This document shows, in pieces, positions 1-8,269 of a stretch of DNA of 64,000 nt. The first letter of the stretch is position 1. Every line of letters starts with the position of its first letter. Source of the stretch: Oleiagrimonas sp963817755. Lineage in GTDB: Bacteria > Pseudomonadota > Gammaproteobacteria > Xanthomonadales > Rhodanobacteraceae. A program made the translations under genes and the position numbers. The notes beneath the pieces are model-generated. The model was not told the DNA's origin. It searched no databases and saw only the letters and a program-made list of their open reading frames with translations. The stretch is taken from assembly GCA_963817755.1 (NCBI GenBank), contig CAWFPB010000003.1, positions 1-64,000 of the forward strand, in the 5' to 3' direction.

Positions 1-1342
1 GCTGCGAGACGAAGGCCTCGTGGTCGCGGGTCGCGCAGACCGTGTTCTTCATGTAGGCCCCCAGCGCCAGCACCGGCGGTCCGGAATCGCCCAGGGTGAT
101 GGCATCGGGAGCGTGGCCGCGCGCGCGCCGCACGAAGCGGGTCCGGCCATGGTGACATTGCACCACGCTGTCGTCGCAACGCACGACGATGTCGCGGTCG
201 TGCACCAGCAGCGCGTCGGCGATGCCGCCGAGGCGCGCCACGGCCTCGTCGTTGCCGGCCACGATGGGTTCACCGCCGGGGTTGGCGCTGGTCATCACCA
301 GGGCCGGCGAATCGAACCGCTCGATCCAGTCCGTGCCGGCTGGACGACCGGCGTATTCGTGGAACAGCAGGACATGCAGCGGGGTGTAGGGCAGCATCAC
401 CCCCAGGTGCTGCATGCCGTCGGCCACGCCGGGCAGGGCGTGGCCGCTGTCCGTCTTGCGCGGGAGCAGCACGATGGGATGCGCGGGGGAGCACAGCAGC
501 GCGCGCGATGCTTCGTCGATATGCGCCAGTTTCCCCACCGAACGCAGGTTGGCCAGCATCAGGGCAAAGGGCTTGGCCTCGCGCTGCTTGCGTCGGCGCA
601 GGCGTTGCACGGTCGCGGCATGGCGCGCATCGCAGGCCAGGTGGAAGCCGCCCAGGCCCTTGATCGCGACGATGGCGCCGTCACGCAGCGCCGCCACGGC
701 GGCGGCCAGCGGGTCGTCCGGACGCGGGTCGCGACCCGCGGCATCCAGCCAGCGCAGGCGCGGTCCGCAGTCGGGACAGGCGATGGGCTCGGCGTGGAAT
801 CGGCGATCGGCGGGGTCGCCGTATTCGCGGGCACACGCCGGGCACAGGGCAAAGCCGGCCATGCTGGTTCGCGCGCGGTCGTACGGCACGGCACGGGTGA
901 TGGTGTAGCGCGGGCCGCAGTGGGTGCAGTTGGTGAAGGCGTAGCGCCAGCGCCGGCTTGCCGGGTCGAGCATCTCGTCCAGGCAGGCCGCGCATACGCT
1001 GGTATCGGCGCCGATCATGGTATGCGCGGCGCCGTCCCGGCTGGGCAGGATCGCGAATCCCTCCTGCATGGATCCGGGGTGTTCGTCACGGATCTCCAGG
1101 GCATCGATACGCGCGCGTGGCGGGGCCTCCGCGCGCAGGCGTCCGGTGAAGCGGTCGATCGCGGCTGCCTGGCCCTGCAGCACGATCTCCACGCCCTCGG
1201 CATCGTTCCGGACCCAGCCATCCAGCCCCTCGTCACGGGCCAGCCGCCACACGTGGGGACGAAAGCCCACGCCCTGCACCACGCCGCGCACGCGCAGGTG
1301 GCGTCGGGTGGTGTCCGGCACGTGGTGGGCTGCGACGCTCAT
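1..1342 (-). CDS. hypF: HypF, carbamoyltransferase for [NiFe] hydrogenase maturation (C-terminus missing)
   Basis: HypF turns carbamoyl phosphate into a carbamoyl adenylate and passes the carbamoyl group to the HypE C-terminal cysteine, the source of the active-site cyanide ligands. The frame is open to the window edge, so about 447 of roughly 750 residues are present. Visible domains: an acylphosphatase domain at residues 15-95 with the motif VVQGVGFRPHV; two zinc fingers with pairs C117/C120-C139/C142 and C167/C170-C189/C192; then a YrdC-like domain containing MTSANPGGEP. The Kae1-like domain is just beginning (LALGAYMKNTVC) when the sequence stops. The ATG at 1342 lies 6 nt after the hypB stop. 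hypD and hypE are not in the window and may follow to the left. Confidence 0.95.
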   Translation of the reverse strand, partial: MSVAAHHVPDTTRRHLRVRGVVQGVGFRPHVWRLARDEGLDGWVRNDAEGVEIVLQGQAAAIDRFTGRLRAEAPPRARIDALEIRDEHPGSMQEGFAILPSRDGAAHTMIGADTSVCAACLDEMLDPASRRWRYAFTNCTHCGPRYTITRAVPYDRARTSMAGFALCPACAREYGDPADRRFHAEPIACPDCGPRLRWLDAAGRDPRPDDPLAAAVAALRDGAIVAIKGLGGFHLACDARHAATVQRLRRRKQREAKPFALMLANLRSVGKLAHIDEASRALLCSPAHPIVLLPRKTDSGHALPGVADGMQHLGVMLPYTPLHVLLFHEYAGRPAGTDWIERFDSPALVMTSANPGGEPIVAGNDEAVARLGGIADALLVHDRDIVVRCDDSVVQCHHGRTRFVRRARGHAPDAITLGDSGPPVLALGAYMKNTVCATRDHEAFVSQ

Positions 1343-1348
1343 GCGGGT

Positions 1349-2287
1349 TCAGCCGCGGGCGGCCAGTTGCGCTTCGAGTTCCTCGATGCGCTGCTGCAAG
1401 GCATCGACGTTGTGCCGTTGCCGTTGCCGCGCGCGCTCGACGCCCTGGCGCAACCAGTCAAGCCAGGCGTCGAACCCTTCGCCGGTCTCGGCCGACACCT
1501 TGAGGATCCCGAGATCCGGATTGATCCGGTGGGCATGGGCGATGCACTGCTCGACATCGAACCGCAAGTGGGGAAGCAGGTCGACCTTGTTCAGCACCAT
1601 CAGGTCGGCGGCGTTGAACATGTCCGGGTACTTGAGCGGCTTGTCCTCGCCCTCGGTCACCGAGAGCACCACCACCTTGTGCGCCTCGCCCAGGTCGAAG
1701 CCGGAGGGGCACACCAGGTTGCCGACGTTCTCGACCAGCAGCAGGCTGCCGTCGTCCGGGACCAGTTGCTGCAGGGCGTGGCCGAGCATGTGCGCATCCA
1801 GATGGCAGCCCTTGCCAGTATTGATCTGCAGCGCCCGTGCTCCGGTGGCGCGGATGCGGTCGGCGTCGCGGTGGGTCTGCTGGTCGCCCTCGATCACGGC
1901 CACCGGCATCTCCTCGCGCAATGCCTCGATCGTGCGCACCAGCAGGCTGGTCTTGCCGGCACCGGGACTGGAGACCAGGTTGAGCGCGAACACGCCGTGA
2001 TGGTCGAACCAGCGGCGATTGTCCGCGGCATGCGCGTTGTTGACCGACAGGATGTCCTGCTCGATGCGCACCATGCGTTCCTGGCTCATGCCCGGTGCGT
2101 GGGCGTGGGCCGGGCCCTGGTCGAAGCGCAGATCGCTGGCCTGTCCGTCGTGCTCGCCGGTGTGCGCATGCCCGTGCTCATGCCCGTGCTCATGTCCGTG
2201 ATCGTGATCGTGATGCCGATGGACACCCCGTCCGGCACCGGGCTCGATGCGTGTCTCGCCGGATCCACAGCCGCATACCTTGCACAT
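1349..2287 (-). CDS. hypB: HypB, nickel-inserting GTPase
   Basis: HypB hydrolyses GTP to drive nickel insertion into the hydrogenase large subunit, working with HypA. The 312-residue protein starts with the CxxCGC motif (C2, C5, C7). A histidine-rich stretch at about residues 24-46 (HHDHDHGHEHGHEHGHAH) follows, as in HypB proteins that also store nickel. The G domain starts near residue 100 with the P-loop SPGAGKTS at 107-114; further G-domain signatures include EGDQQT and NKVD. The frame extends further upstream, but MCKVCGCG is the family N-terminus, so the ATG at 2287 was chosen. It lies 11 nt after hypA and 6 nt before hypF. Confidence 0.96.
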   Translation of the reverse strand: MCKVCGCGSGETRIEPGAGRGVHRHHDHDHGHEHGHEHGHAHTGEHDGQASDLRFDQGPAHAHAPGMSQERMVRIEQDILSVNNAHAADNRRWFDHHGVFALNLVSSPGAGKTSLLVRTIEALREEMPVAVIEGDQQTHRDADRIRATGARALQINTGKGCHLDAHMLGHALQQLVPDDGSLLLVENVGNLVCPSGFDLGEAHKVVVLSVTEGEDKPLKYPDMFNAADLMVLNKVDLLPHLRFDVEQCIAHAHRINPDLGILKVSAETGEGFDAWLDWLRQGVERARQRQRHNVDALQQRIEELEAQLAARG

Positions 2288-2298
2288 GACTACACCTC

Positions 2299-2640
2299 TC
2301 AATGAACGGTCAGGTCCAGCACGCGCATGTCCAGCCCGCCGGTGGCCTGGACATGCGCGCCCGAACAACGCGGGCAATCCGCGTAAAGGGTCGCGATCGG
2401 GACGGTCTGTCCGCAATCGAGACAGAAGCCGCTTCCGGGCTTGATGTCGCACTCGATGGTCGCGTCGCACGCCACGCTCCGCTGCAGCACGATCTGCAGG
2501 CAATGACGCAGCGCCTCGATCTCGACTCCGGCCAGGGCGCCGATTTCCAGCCGCACCGTACGCACACGTTCGAAGCCCTGGCGCTGCTGTGTCGTCTCGA
2601 TGATGCCGAGCACGCTCTCGGCCAGCGACATCTCATGCAT
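2299..2640 (-). CDS. hypA: HypA, hydrogenase nickel chaperone
   Basis: HypA binds nickel at its N-terminus and delivers it to the hydrogenase large subunit with HypB. The 113-residue protein begins MHEMSLAES; His2 is the family nickel ligand. The zinc site is two CxxC pairs near residues 73-93 (CLDCGQ and CPRCSG). The upstream in-frame extension is not HypA-like. The ATG at 2640 overlaps the end of the HupK-like gene by 8 nt, which suggests translational coupling. Confidence 0.96.
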   Translation of the reverse strand: MHEMSLAESVLGIIETTQQRQGFERVRTVRLEIGALAGVEIEALRHCLQIVLQRSVACDATIECDIKPGSGFCLDCGQTVPIATLYADCPRCSGAHVQATGGLDMRVLDLTVH

Positions 2641-3712
2641 GGCAAACCTCCACCGTGCATTCATCGCAGGGATCGAGAGCCAGCACCCAGGCCGCGAGGC
2701 CGGCCGTCCGGTTGTCACCGTCCATGGCCCCGGCGGCCCGTGCCAGCAGGCCACGCGGATGAAAATTCCATTCCGTGGGTGCCAGCACGCGGTAGTCCCG
2801 GATGCGGCCGCCACGCATCTGCACGAAGTGCAGCAGCGGCCCGCGTGCGGTCTCCACCGCGGCGATGCCTTGCCCCGCGTCCGGAGACCAGGCACGCAGG
2901 GCGTTGCCGACGGGCCGGCCGGCGGCTGCCGTGGCCAGTTCGATCAGCCGCGCCAGCATGCGTGCGGCCGGGTCGTTGCCGGACAACCGCAGCCAGGCCC
3001 GTAGCAACGGATGTGCGCGCTGGCGCGTGAAGGCACCGGTTTCCACGGTCCGCCCATGCCAGCACGGCTGCAGGCAGAAGTCCGGCTCGCCGCGCATGTG
3101 GGCGGCGAGGGTGGCTGCCGTGGTGTCGTCCCAGGCGTTGGTGTCGGGCAGCAGGGGCGGATGGTCGTCGAGGCGGAAGGGACCGCCGCGCCAGTCACGG
3201 AAGCGCGCCGCCGTGGCCGTTTCGGCGCTCGTGCACCAGTGGTCCAGTCCGGATGCGTCCAGGGCCAGGAAGGCTTCCGTGGGCATGCCCAGCACCTCGT
3301 CGCGCAGGCATGGTGCCAGTGCGTCCGGAAGCGCCCATGCGGGCCCGCCGACCTGCAGGAGTGCACGGGGCAGTGCCGGTTCCTCGGGCTGGCGCAGGAG
3401 CTTTGGCCAGGAGAGCATGAGGTTGCATGCATGTTCGCGCAGCCATTCCGCGAGCACCGGTGGTGCATGGGGGGCATCGGGTGCGTGGCATGCGCCGTCC
3501 GCGGCCCGCGTGGCCAGCCGGGAAGCGGCCTGCTGGGCACGGCGACAGATCGCATACACCGTGCCGGCGCGCGTGACGGCTTCCTCGGGCGTCGTTCCGC
3601 GCAGCCACTCGCCCACCTGGCGGTTGTCGCGGGGCGACGTAAAGCGTATGCGGAGTAGCGGCCGGTCGTCCCCGCGGCCGGGATGGATGCGTTCCGGGAC
3701 GTGGGCGTTCAT
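2633..3712 (-). CDS. hupK: HupK/HoxV-like hydrogenase assembly protein
   Basis: HupK/HoxV proteins are relatives of the hydrogenase large subunit that act as scaffolds during Fe(CN)2CO cofactor assembly. This 359-residue protein ends with DPCDECTVEV, close to the C-terminal DPCxxC cofactor motif of true large subunits. It also has an N-terminal remnant AICRRAQQAAS, where the catalytic protein has RICGVCTLVHGMAS, so one of the two N-terminal cysteines is replaced. The middle resembles the NWNFHPxG region of large subunits (TEWNFHPRG). The start MNAHVPER at 3712 has an AAGGG ribosome site on the minus strand; an in-frame ATG at 3793 is less likely. The family assignment rests on motifs and operon position. 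Confidence 0.8.
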   Translation of the reverse strand: MNAHVPERIHPGRGDDRPLLRIRFTSPRDNRQVGEWLRGTTPEEAVTRAGTVYAICRRAQQAASRLATRAADGACHAPDAPHAPPVLAEWLREHACNLMLSWPKLLRQPEEPALPRALLQVGGPAWALPDALAPCLRDEVLGMPTEAFLALDASGLDHWCTSAETATAARFRDWRGGPFRLDDHPPLLPDTNAWDDTTAATLAAHMRGEPDFCLQPCWHGRTVETGAFTRQRAHPLLRAWLRLSGNDPAARMLARLIELATAAAGRPVGNALRAWSPDAGQGIAAVETARGPLLHFVQMRGGRIRDYRVLAPTEWNFHPRGLLARAAGAMDGDNRTAGLAAWVLALDPCDECTVEVCHA

Positions 3713-3820
3713 GGCGTTGCATCCCTTCTGGCGGCGGGATGCGTTCGCGGCGCAATACGGCCATGCGGGGACGCGAACCCACGGTGGCAGCACGGCAGGG
3801 ACCTTCGAACACCGGCCATC

Positions 3821-4108
3821 TCAATGCTCCGGAGCGCGCGGTTTCGTGGTCCCCAGGTCACCGAAATACGGGGACAGGTCCGATTCGCCGCGCAGCGCTG
3901 CCGCAAGGCCCTGCAGGGCCTTGCGGATGCGGTTCGCCTCGTCCTCGCTCAGCACTTCGCGGGCTGTGTCCTTGTGCACCAGCAACCAGGTGCCGGCCTC
4001 CTGCGGACCGACCAGCGCCAGGCTCACTCGGCGTTGCACGCCATCGACCGCGCAGGCGGCGACCCATTCGCCGTCCTCGAGCACGCGCATGGGGATGCCG
4101 AGGCACAT
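3821..4108 (-). CDS. hypC: HypC, hydrogenase assembly chaperone
   Basis: HypC carries the Fe(CN)2CO unit with HypD and hands it to the apo large subunit. The 95-residue protein begins MCLGIPMRV with the essential Cys2 and the family MCLGIP motif, which fixes the start at 4108 despite an upstream extension. The LVHKD segment is also typical. It lies 49 nt downstream of the large-subunit gene and 108 nt upstream of the HupK-like gene. Confidence 0.95.
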   Translation of the reverse strand: MCLGIPMRVLEDGEWVAACAVDGVQRRVSLALVGPQEAGTWLLVHKDTAREVLSEDEANRIRKALQGLAAALRGESDLSPYFGDLGTTKPRAPEH

Positions 4109-4157
4109 CAGACGGCTCCCGGGAATGCGGGTGGTGCGGGTCGAGCGCGCAGACAAT

Positions 4158-5903
4158 TCAGTTCACCTCGATCTGCAGCAGCGGTTTGCCTTCCGGATCC
4201 TGCACGTGCACCGCGCAGGCCAGGCAGGGGTCGAAACTGTGGATGGTGCGCAGGATCTCCAGCGGCTGCTTGGGGTCGGCCAGTTGCGTGCCGCGCAAGG
4301 CGGCCTCGTACGGTCCGTCCTGCCCCAGCGTATCGCGCGGACCGGCGTTCCAGGTGGTGGGTACCACGGCCTGGTAGTTGTCGATCACGCCGTCCTTGAT
4401 CACGATCCAGTGCGCCAGCGCGCCGCGCGGCGCCTCCATGAAACCGACGCCTCTGGCCTCGGCGGGCCAGCTGGAGGGCTCCCAGAGCGTGTCGTTGAAT
4501 GTCTTCAGGTCACCGGCCTTGATGTTGGCCATCAGCTGGTCGTACCAACCCTGCATGCCGTCGACGATCAGCTTGGTCTCGAGCGTGCGTGCCATGGTGC
4601 GGCCCATGGTCGAATACATGGCCTGCATGGGCAGTTGCAGATGCGCCAGCGAGGAGTCGACCAGTTCGCGCGCGGCCTGGTTGCCCGTTGCGTACATCAT
4701 CAGTACGCGGGCCAGCGGACCGACCTCCATGACCTTTCCCTTCCAGCGCGGCGACTTCAGCCAGGAATAGCTGGCCTCGGTATCCAGGTGCTGGTAGGGC
4801 GGCTTGGGTCCGGTGTAGTTGAGGTTGGTCTGGCCGTCGAACGGGTGCAGCCCGGACTTCTTTCCGGTGCTGTAGTCGTACCAGGAGTGCGAGACGTACT
4901 CCTGGATCTGTTCGGCCGAACGCAGGTCCACCTCGTGCACCTTGTCCAGGTTGCGGTCGGTGATGATGCCGCGCGGGATCATCAGACTGGACAGGTCGTC
5001 GATGCTCTTCCCTTCGGAAGGGAACTCGCCGTAGGTAAGGAAGTTGCCGACGCCTTCGCCCTTGCCGAACCAGTCCTTGTAGAAGCCGGCGATGGCCAGG
5101 GTGTCGGGAATGTAGACCTGCTCGACGAAGGCCCTCATCCTGGTGATGACGTCCTGCACGGTGGCCAGGCCGTTCATGTTGAGCGCGGTACCGCTGTTGC
5201 CGCCGTGCGTGCCGGGACCGATGCTGATGGCCGATGGCACGCCGCCCACCACGAAATTGGGGTGCGGGTTCTTGCCGCCGAAGATGGCATGCAGCTTCAC
5301 GACCTCGCGCTGCCATTCCAGCGCGTCCAGGTAGTGCGCCACGGCCATCAGGTTGGCTTCCGGGGGCAGCTTGTAGAGCGGATTGCCCCAGTAGCCGTTG
5401 GCGAAGATGCCCAGCTGTCCCGACTCGACGAACCGCTTCAGCTTGGTCTGCACGTCCTTGAAGTAGCCGGGCGAGGACTGCGGATAGTTGCTCAGCGACT
5501 GCGCGAGTGCCGAGGTCTGCTTCGGATCGGCTTTCAGTGCCGACACCACATCGACCCAGTCCAGCGCATGCAGGTGGTAGAAATGCATGACGTGGTCGTG
5601 GACAAATTGCGCGGCGGTCATCAGGTTGCGGATCAGTTGCGCATTCGGCGGGATCGGATAATGCAGGGCATCCTCGACCGAGCGGATCGATGCCATGCCG
5701 TGCACCAGCGTGCACACGCCGCAGATGCGTTGCGCGAAGGCCCAGGCATCGCGCGGGTCGCGACCACGCAGGATGATTTCGATGCCGCGCACCATGGTGC
5801 CGGAACTCGACGCCTGGCGAATCATGCCGTTGTCCAGCACGGCCTCGATGCGAAGGTGGCCTTCGATACGTGTGATGGGATCAACTACGACGGTCTCAAC
5901 CAT
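4158..5903 (-). CDS. hynL: [NiFe] hydrogenase large subunit, group 1 (HynL/HydB type)
   Basis: This is the catalytic subunit that splits H2 at the Ni-Fe centre. The 581-residue protein has both cofactor motifs intact: RICGVCTLVH with C61/C64 and DPCLACAVH with C560/C563. The 15 residues after His566 are the C-terminal peptide removed by the maturation protease once nickel is in place. Family landmarks include PITRIEGH at residues 9-16. The ATG at 5903 is preceded by GGAG at 8 nt; a GTG at 5909 is too close to that site. It is separated from the small subunit by isp1, isp2 and two YeeE/YedE genes, an Isp-type layout with an addition. Confidence 0.96.
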   Translation of the reverse strand: MVETVVVDPITRIEGHLRIEAVLDNGMIRQASSSGTMVRGIEIILRGRDPRDAWAFAQRICGVCTLVHGMASIRSVEDALHYPIPPNAQLIRNLMTAAQFVHDHVMHFYHLHALDWVDVVSALKADPKQTSALAQSLSNYPQSSPGYFKDVQTKLKRFVESGQLGIFANGYWGNPLYKLPPEANLMAVAHYLDALEWQREVVKLHAIFGGKNPHPNFVVGGVPSAISIGPGTHGGNSGTALNMNGLATVQDVITRMRAFVEQVYIPDTLAIAGFYKDWFGKGEGVGNFLTYGEFPSEGKSIDDLSSLMIPRGIITDRNLDKVHEVDLRSAEQIQEYVSHSWYDYSTGKKSGLHPFDGQTNLNYTGPKPPYQHLDTEASYSWLKSPRWKGKVMEVGPLARVLMMYATGNQAARELVDSSLAHLQLPMQAMYSTMGRTMARTLETKLIVDGMQGWYDQLMANIKAGDLKTFNDTLWEPSSWPAEARGVGFMEAPRGALAHWIVIKDGVIDNYQAVVPTTWNAGPRDTLGQDGPYEAALRGTQLADPKQPLEILRTIHSFDPCLACAVHVQDPEGKPLLQIEVN

Positions 5904-5905
5904 GA

Positions 5906-5974
5906 TCACGGCTCCAGAATTTGATCATCACGAAATGGCACATGAACGCCTTCATTCCCGACGGCGAGACTCAT
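5906..5974 (-). CDS. Possible 22-codon leader ORF before hynL
   Basis: An ATG at 5974 overlaps the stop of the YeeE/YedE gene in the form ATGA. It opens a 22-codon frame beginning MSLAVGNEG and ending at a TGA 2 nt before the hynL ATG. The hynL ribosome-binding site lies inside it. It could couple translation across the 67-nt gap or be chance. No family is recognised. Confidence 0.2.
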   Translation of the reverse strand: MSLAVGNEGVHVPFRDDQILEP

Positions 5975-6420
5975 TTCCGTGCCTGTTCCAGTTCGGCCTT
6001 CTTGCGTGCCCTGCGGTGGTAGGGACGCCCGATCCAGAACCCGACAAGCATGGGAGGCAGGAACCACAGGGCCGCGTGGCTGTTGGTGACCAGCAATTGA
6101 AAGGCCGGTCCCGGGCAGATGCCCCCGATTCCCCATCCAATGCCGAACAGGATCGGTCCCAGGATCACATGGATGTCGACCTTCGTCATGGCCGGCCAAT
6201 TCATCTTGTCGCCCAGGAACGGCCTGGTCATGCGGTGGGCGAACAGGAACAGGAGGAAGGTGACGACGACTGCGCACCCCATCAGCAGGATCAGGCTGGG
6301 ATCCCAGTTGCCGGCCACATCGAGGAAGGCGAGAACCTTTTGCGGGTTGGTCATTCCGCCAATGGACAGACCCAGGCCGAACAGGGTGCCGATCAGGAGC
6401 GCTGCAAGGAATCGTTTCAT
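5971..6420 (-). CDS. YeeE/YedE-family membrane protein, DUF6691 half (PmpB-like)
   Basis: This 149-residue protein has about four hydrophobic segments and the GxGGICPGPA motif typical of the second half of split YeeE/YedE sulfur-compound transporters. Its N-terminus MKRFLAALLIGTLFGLGLS is also typical, with GGMTNPQKVLAFLDV following. Characterised relatives (TsuA-type proteins) move thiosulfate through conserved cysteines, and the split PmpA/PmpB pair occurs next to persulfide-handling enzymes. It starts 1 nt after the stop of the partner half, so the two are probably made together. The position between isp2 and hynL is unusual. The exact substrate cannot be read from the sequence. Confidence 0.85.
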   Translation of the reverse strand: MKRFLAALLIGTLFGLGLSIGGMTNPQKVLAFLDVAGNWDPSLILLMGCAVVVTFLLFLFAHRMTRPFLGDKMNWPAMTKVDIHVILGPILFGIGWGIGGICPGPAFQLLVTNSHAALWFLPPMLVGFWIGRPYHRRARKKAELEQARK

Positions 6421-6421
6421 T

Positions 6422-6859
6422 TCAGACTCCCAGGCCCAGGACATGCCGGACGGTGTAGGTGGTGAGCAATCCAAACAGCATGAACAGCCCGGTGGCGACG
6501 AACGACCGCAGGGAAAGCCGTGCGATGCCATTGACGCCATGGCCGGATGTGCACCCATGGCCAAAGGAGGTCCCGAGCCCGACCAGCAATCCCGCCAGGG
6601 CCATCAGCGGACCGGATATCTTCACCTCGGCGAGCGGCAGTGCGCCGTACAGGAGACCGTAGAGCAACGCCCCGCCAATCAGGCCGAGGATGAATCCCGA
6701 TCGCCAGTCCAGCGATTCCGGTTCTTCCCAGGGCGGCAGCAATTCCTCCGCGATGCCACTGTTGCCGGCGATATGGCCGAGCACAATCATCATGGCGCCA
6801 CAGGCAATGCCAATCAGTATTCCGCCGTATATGGCGAGGTATGGCGTAAATCCGAGCAT
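6422..6859 (-). CDS. YeeE/YedE-family membrane protein (PmpA-like half)
   Basis: This 145-residue protein has about four hydrophobic segments and the signature SFGHGCTSGHGVNG, the conserved cysteine motif of the first half of split YeeE/YedE transporters. The start at 6859 (MLGFTPYL) has GGGAG about 10 nt upstream; an upstream in-frame ATG at 6895 would add 12 hydrophilic residues. It lies 70 nt after isp2 and almost touches the second half. Together the pair would form a full transporter for a reduced sulfur compound, inferred from family knowledge only. Confidence 0.85.
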   Translation of the reverse strand: MLGFTPYLAIYGGILIGIACGAMMIVLGHIAGNSGIAEELLPPWEEPESLDWRSGFILGLIGGALLYGLLYGALPLAEVKISGPLMALAGLLVGLGTSFGHGCTSGHGVNGIARLSLRSFVATGLFMLFGLLTTYTVRHVLGLGV

Positions 6860-6929
6860 GTGATCTGGTCTCCCGGTTTCAGTGCTTCGGTTCAATCACG
6901 GTTCGCGCCTACCGGCGCCGCTTGCATGG

Positions 6930-8258
6930 CTAGGCACTCGCCGGCCTGTCCGGCCCGACCAGATTCTGCGCGACCAGCACGACGAGGCTCTCGGGCATGC
7001 GGTCCCATCCGGCCGCCTTGGCCCCCTTCTGGAATGTCAGCGCGCATATGCCGCAGCTGGTCACGAAATGCTCGGCTCCGGTGTCCTCGACTTCCTGGCG
7101 CTTTATCGCGAAAACCTTCGCCCGCAAGGGCGCGGCCCGCTCGTTCGACACCACGCCACCGCCGCCGCCGCAGCAATAGCTGAAATCGCCCGAGGGCTTC
7201 ATGTCGATCAGCTGCATCCCCAGTGCCGCCAGGATCCGGCGCGGGGCATCCTTGAGGCCGCCACGACGAAATTGCTGGCAGGGATAGTGAAAGGTTCCGG
7301 TGTCGCCCATCCTGTCCAGCTTGATGCGGCCGTCGGCGATCAGTTCATCGAGAAATTCGACGATATGCAGGACGTTCACGGGGACCGGGCCGTCATACCA
7401 CTCGGCCGCTTCCCAGCGCGCCGCACCATAGGCGTGTCCACATTCGGGCAGGACCAGTGTCTGCGCACCAATTTTTGCCGCGTGGTCGATGATGCGCCGC
7501 GTCAAGTCGCGCTGGAGCGGGAGGTTGCCCGACAGGTAGCCGAAATTCGTGGCTTCGAATGCTTCGGAAGAGAGCGTCCAGTCCAGTCCTGCGCTGTCGA
7601 AAATCTTCTGCATCGCTGCGATCGCATCCTGCTGGTCCTCGAGCTCGCTCGGCGTCAGGGTCACCAGGATGTCCGCGTGTTCCTTGTCCAGCGGCAAGGC
7701 GATGCCGAACTTCCCTTCGATCTCGTGGATGGTGCGGATGAAGTCCGATTGCGTGCCGAAGGGACTGTGCTGCGTCTCGGCATTGCGTGCGATATGGGCA
7801 AGCCGGTCGGGAACCAGGCCGGCTTCGTACATGCCATGCCGCGCCTCCTCGACCAGCGAGGCGATATCGATCCCCATGGGACAGATCTGCGTGCAGCGGC
7901 CGCACATCGTGCAGCTGTCGTAGATGAGCTCCTCCCACTCTTCGAGTTCGGCCAGGTCGACCGGCTTGGCCAGGCCCAGAAGGCGGCGCAAAGGTGCAAA
8001 GGTGCCGACTTCGTTGCGATAGGCCCGTTTGAGCGGTTCGAGCTTGTGGATCGGCGTGTATTTGGCATCACCGGTCGCGACATAGAAATGGCACGCTTCG
8101 GCGCACAGGCCGCAGCGCACGCAGGCATCCAGTTGCGATGCGTTGGCGACGCCAAACTCCTTGACGAACGTATTGCGTGCATGGAGGACGCGTTCCTCAT
8201 CCGGCAGATCGCCCTGAAGATCGAAACGTGCCCTCGCTTGAGTCTTTGCTTCAGTCAT
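6930..8258 (-). CDS. isp2: Isp2: HdrD/GlpC-like iron-sulfur protein
   Basis: Isp2 is the cytoplasmic electron-transfer partner of Isp1 in HynSL/Isp hydrogenases and resembles the HdrD subunit of heterodisulfide reductase. The 442-residue protein has two 4Fe-4S motifs: C46, C49, C52, C56 and C116, C119, C122, C126. Two CCG-type cysteine-rich regions follow, with PECGHAYGAARW and HYPCQQFRRGG in or near the first, then YCCGGGGGV and CGIC in the second. It is 11 nt downstream of isp1. In this class electrons from periplasmic H2 oxidation are thought to pass through Isp1 haems to Isp2 and then to quinone or sulfur metabolism. Confidence 0.9.
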   Translation of the reverse strand: MTEAKTQARARFDLQGDLPDEERVLHARNTFVKEFGVANASQLDACVRCGLCAEACHFYVATGDAKYTPIHKLEPLKRAYRNEVGTFAPLRRLLGLAKPVDLAELEEWEELIYDSCTMCGRCTQICPMGIDIASLVEEARHGMYEAGLVPDRLAHIARNAETQHSPFGTQSDFIRTIHEIEGKFGIALPLDKEHADILVTLTPSELEDQQDAIAAMQKIFDSAGLDWTLSSEAFEATNFGYLSGNLPLQRDLTRRIIDHAAKIGAQTLVLPECGHAYGAARWEAAEWYDGPVPVNVLHIVEFLDELIADGRIKLDRMGDTGTFHYPCQQFRRGGLKDAPRRILAALGMQLIDMKPSGDFSYCCGGGGGVVSNERAAPLRAKVFAIKRQEVEDTGAEHFVTSCGICALTFQKGAKAAGWDRMPESLVVLVAQNLVGPDRPASA

Positions 8259-8269
8259 CGCTATCTCCT

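Noticed and set aside
2160..2225. Direct repeats (tcatgcccgtgc type) as a CRISPR or tandem element
   Set aside because: They encode the histidine-rich stretch of HypB and have no spacers.
20..2305. 761-codon plus-strand ORF opposite hypF-hypB
   Set aside because: It is the antisense frame of two unambiguous maturation genes and has no domain.
5904..5909. GTG at 5909 as hynL start
   Set aside because: The Shine-Dalgarno sequence would be only 2 nt away; the ATG at 5903 has correct spacing.
2802..5924. 1040-codon plus-strand ORF
   Set aside because: It runs antisense to hynL, hypC and the HupK-like gene; high GC leaves such frames open.
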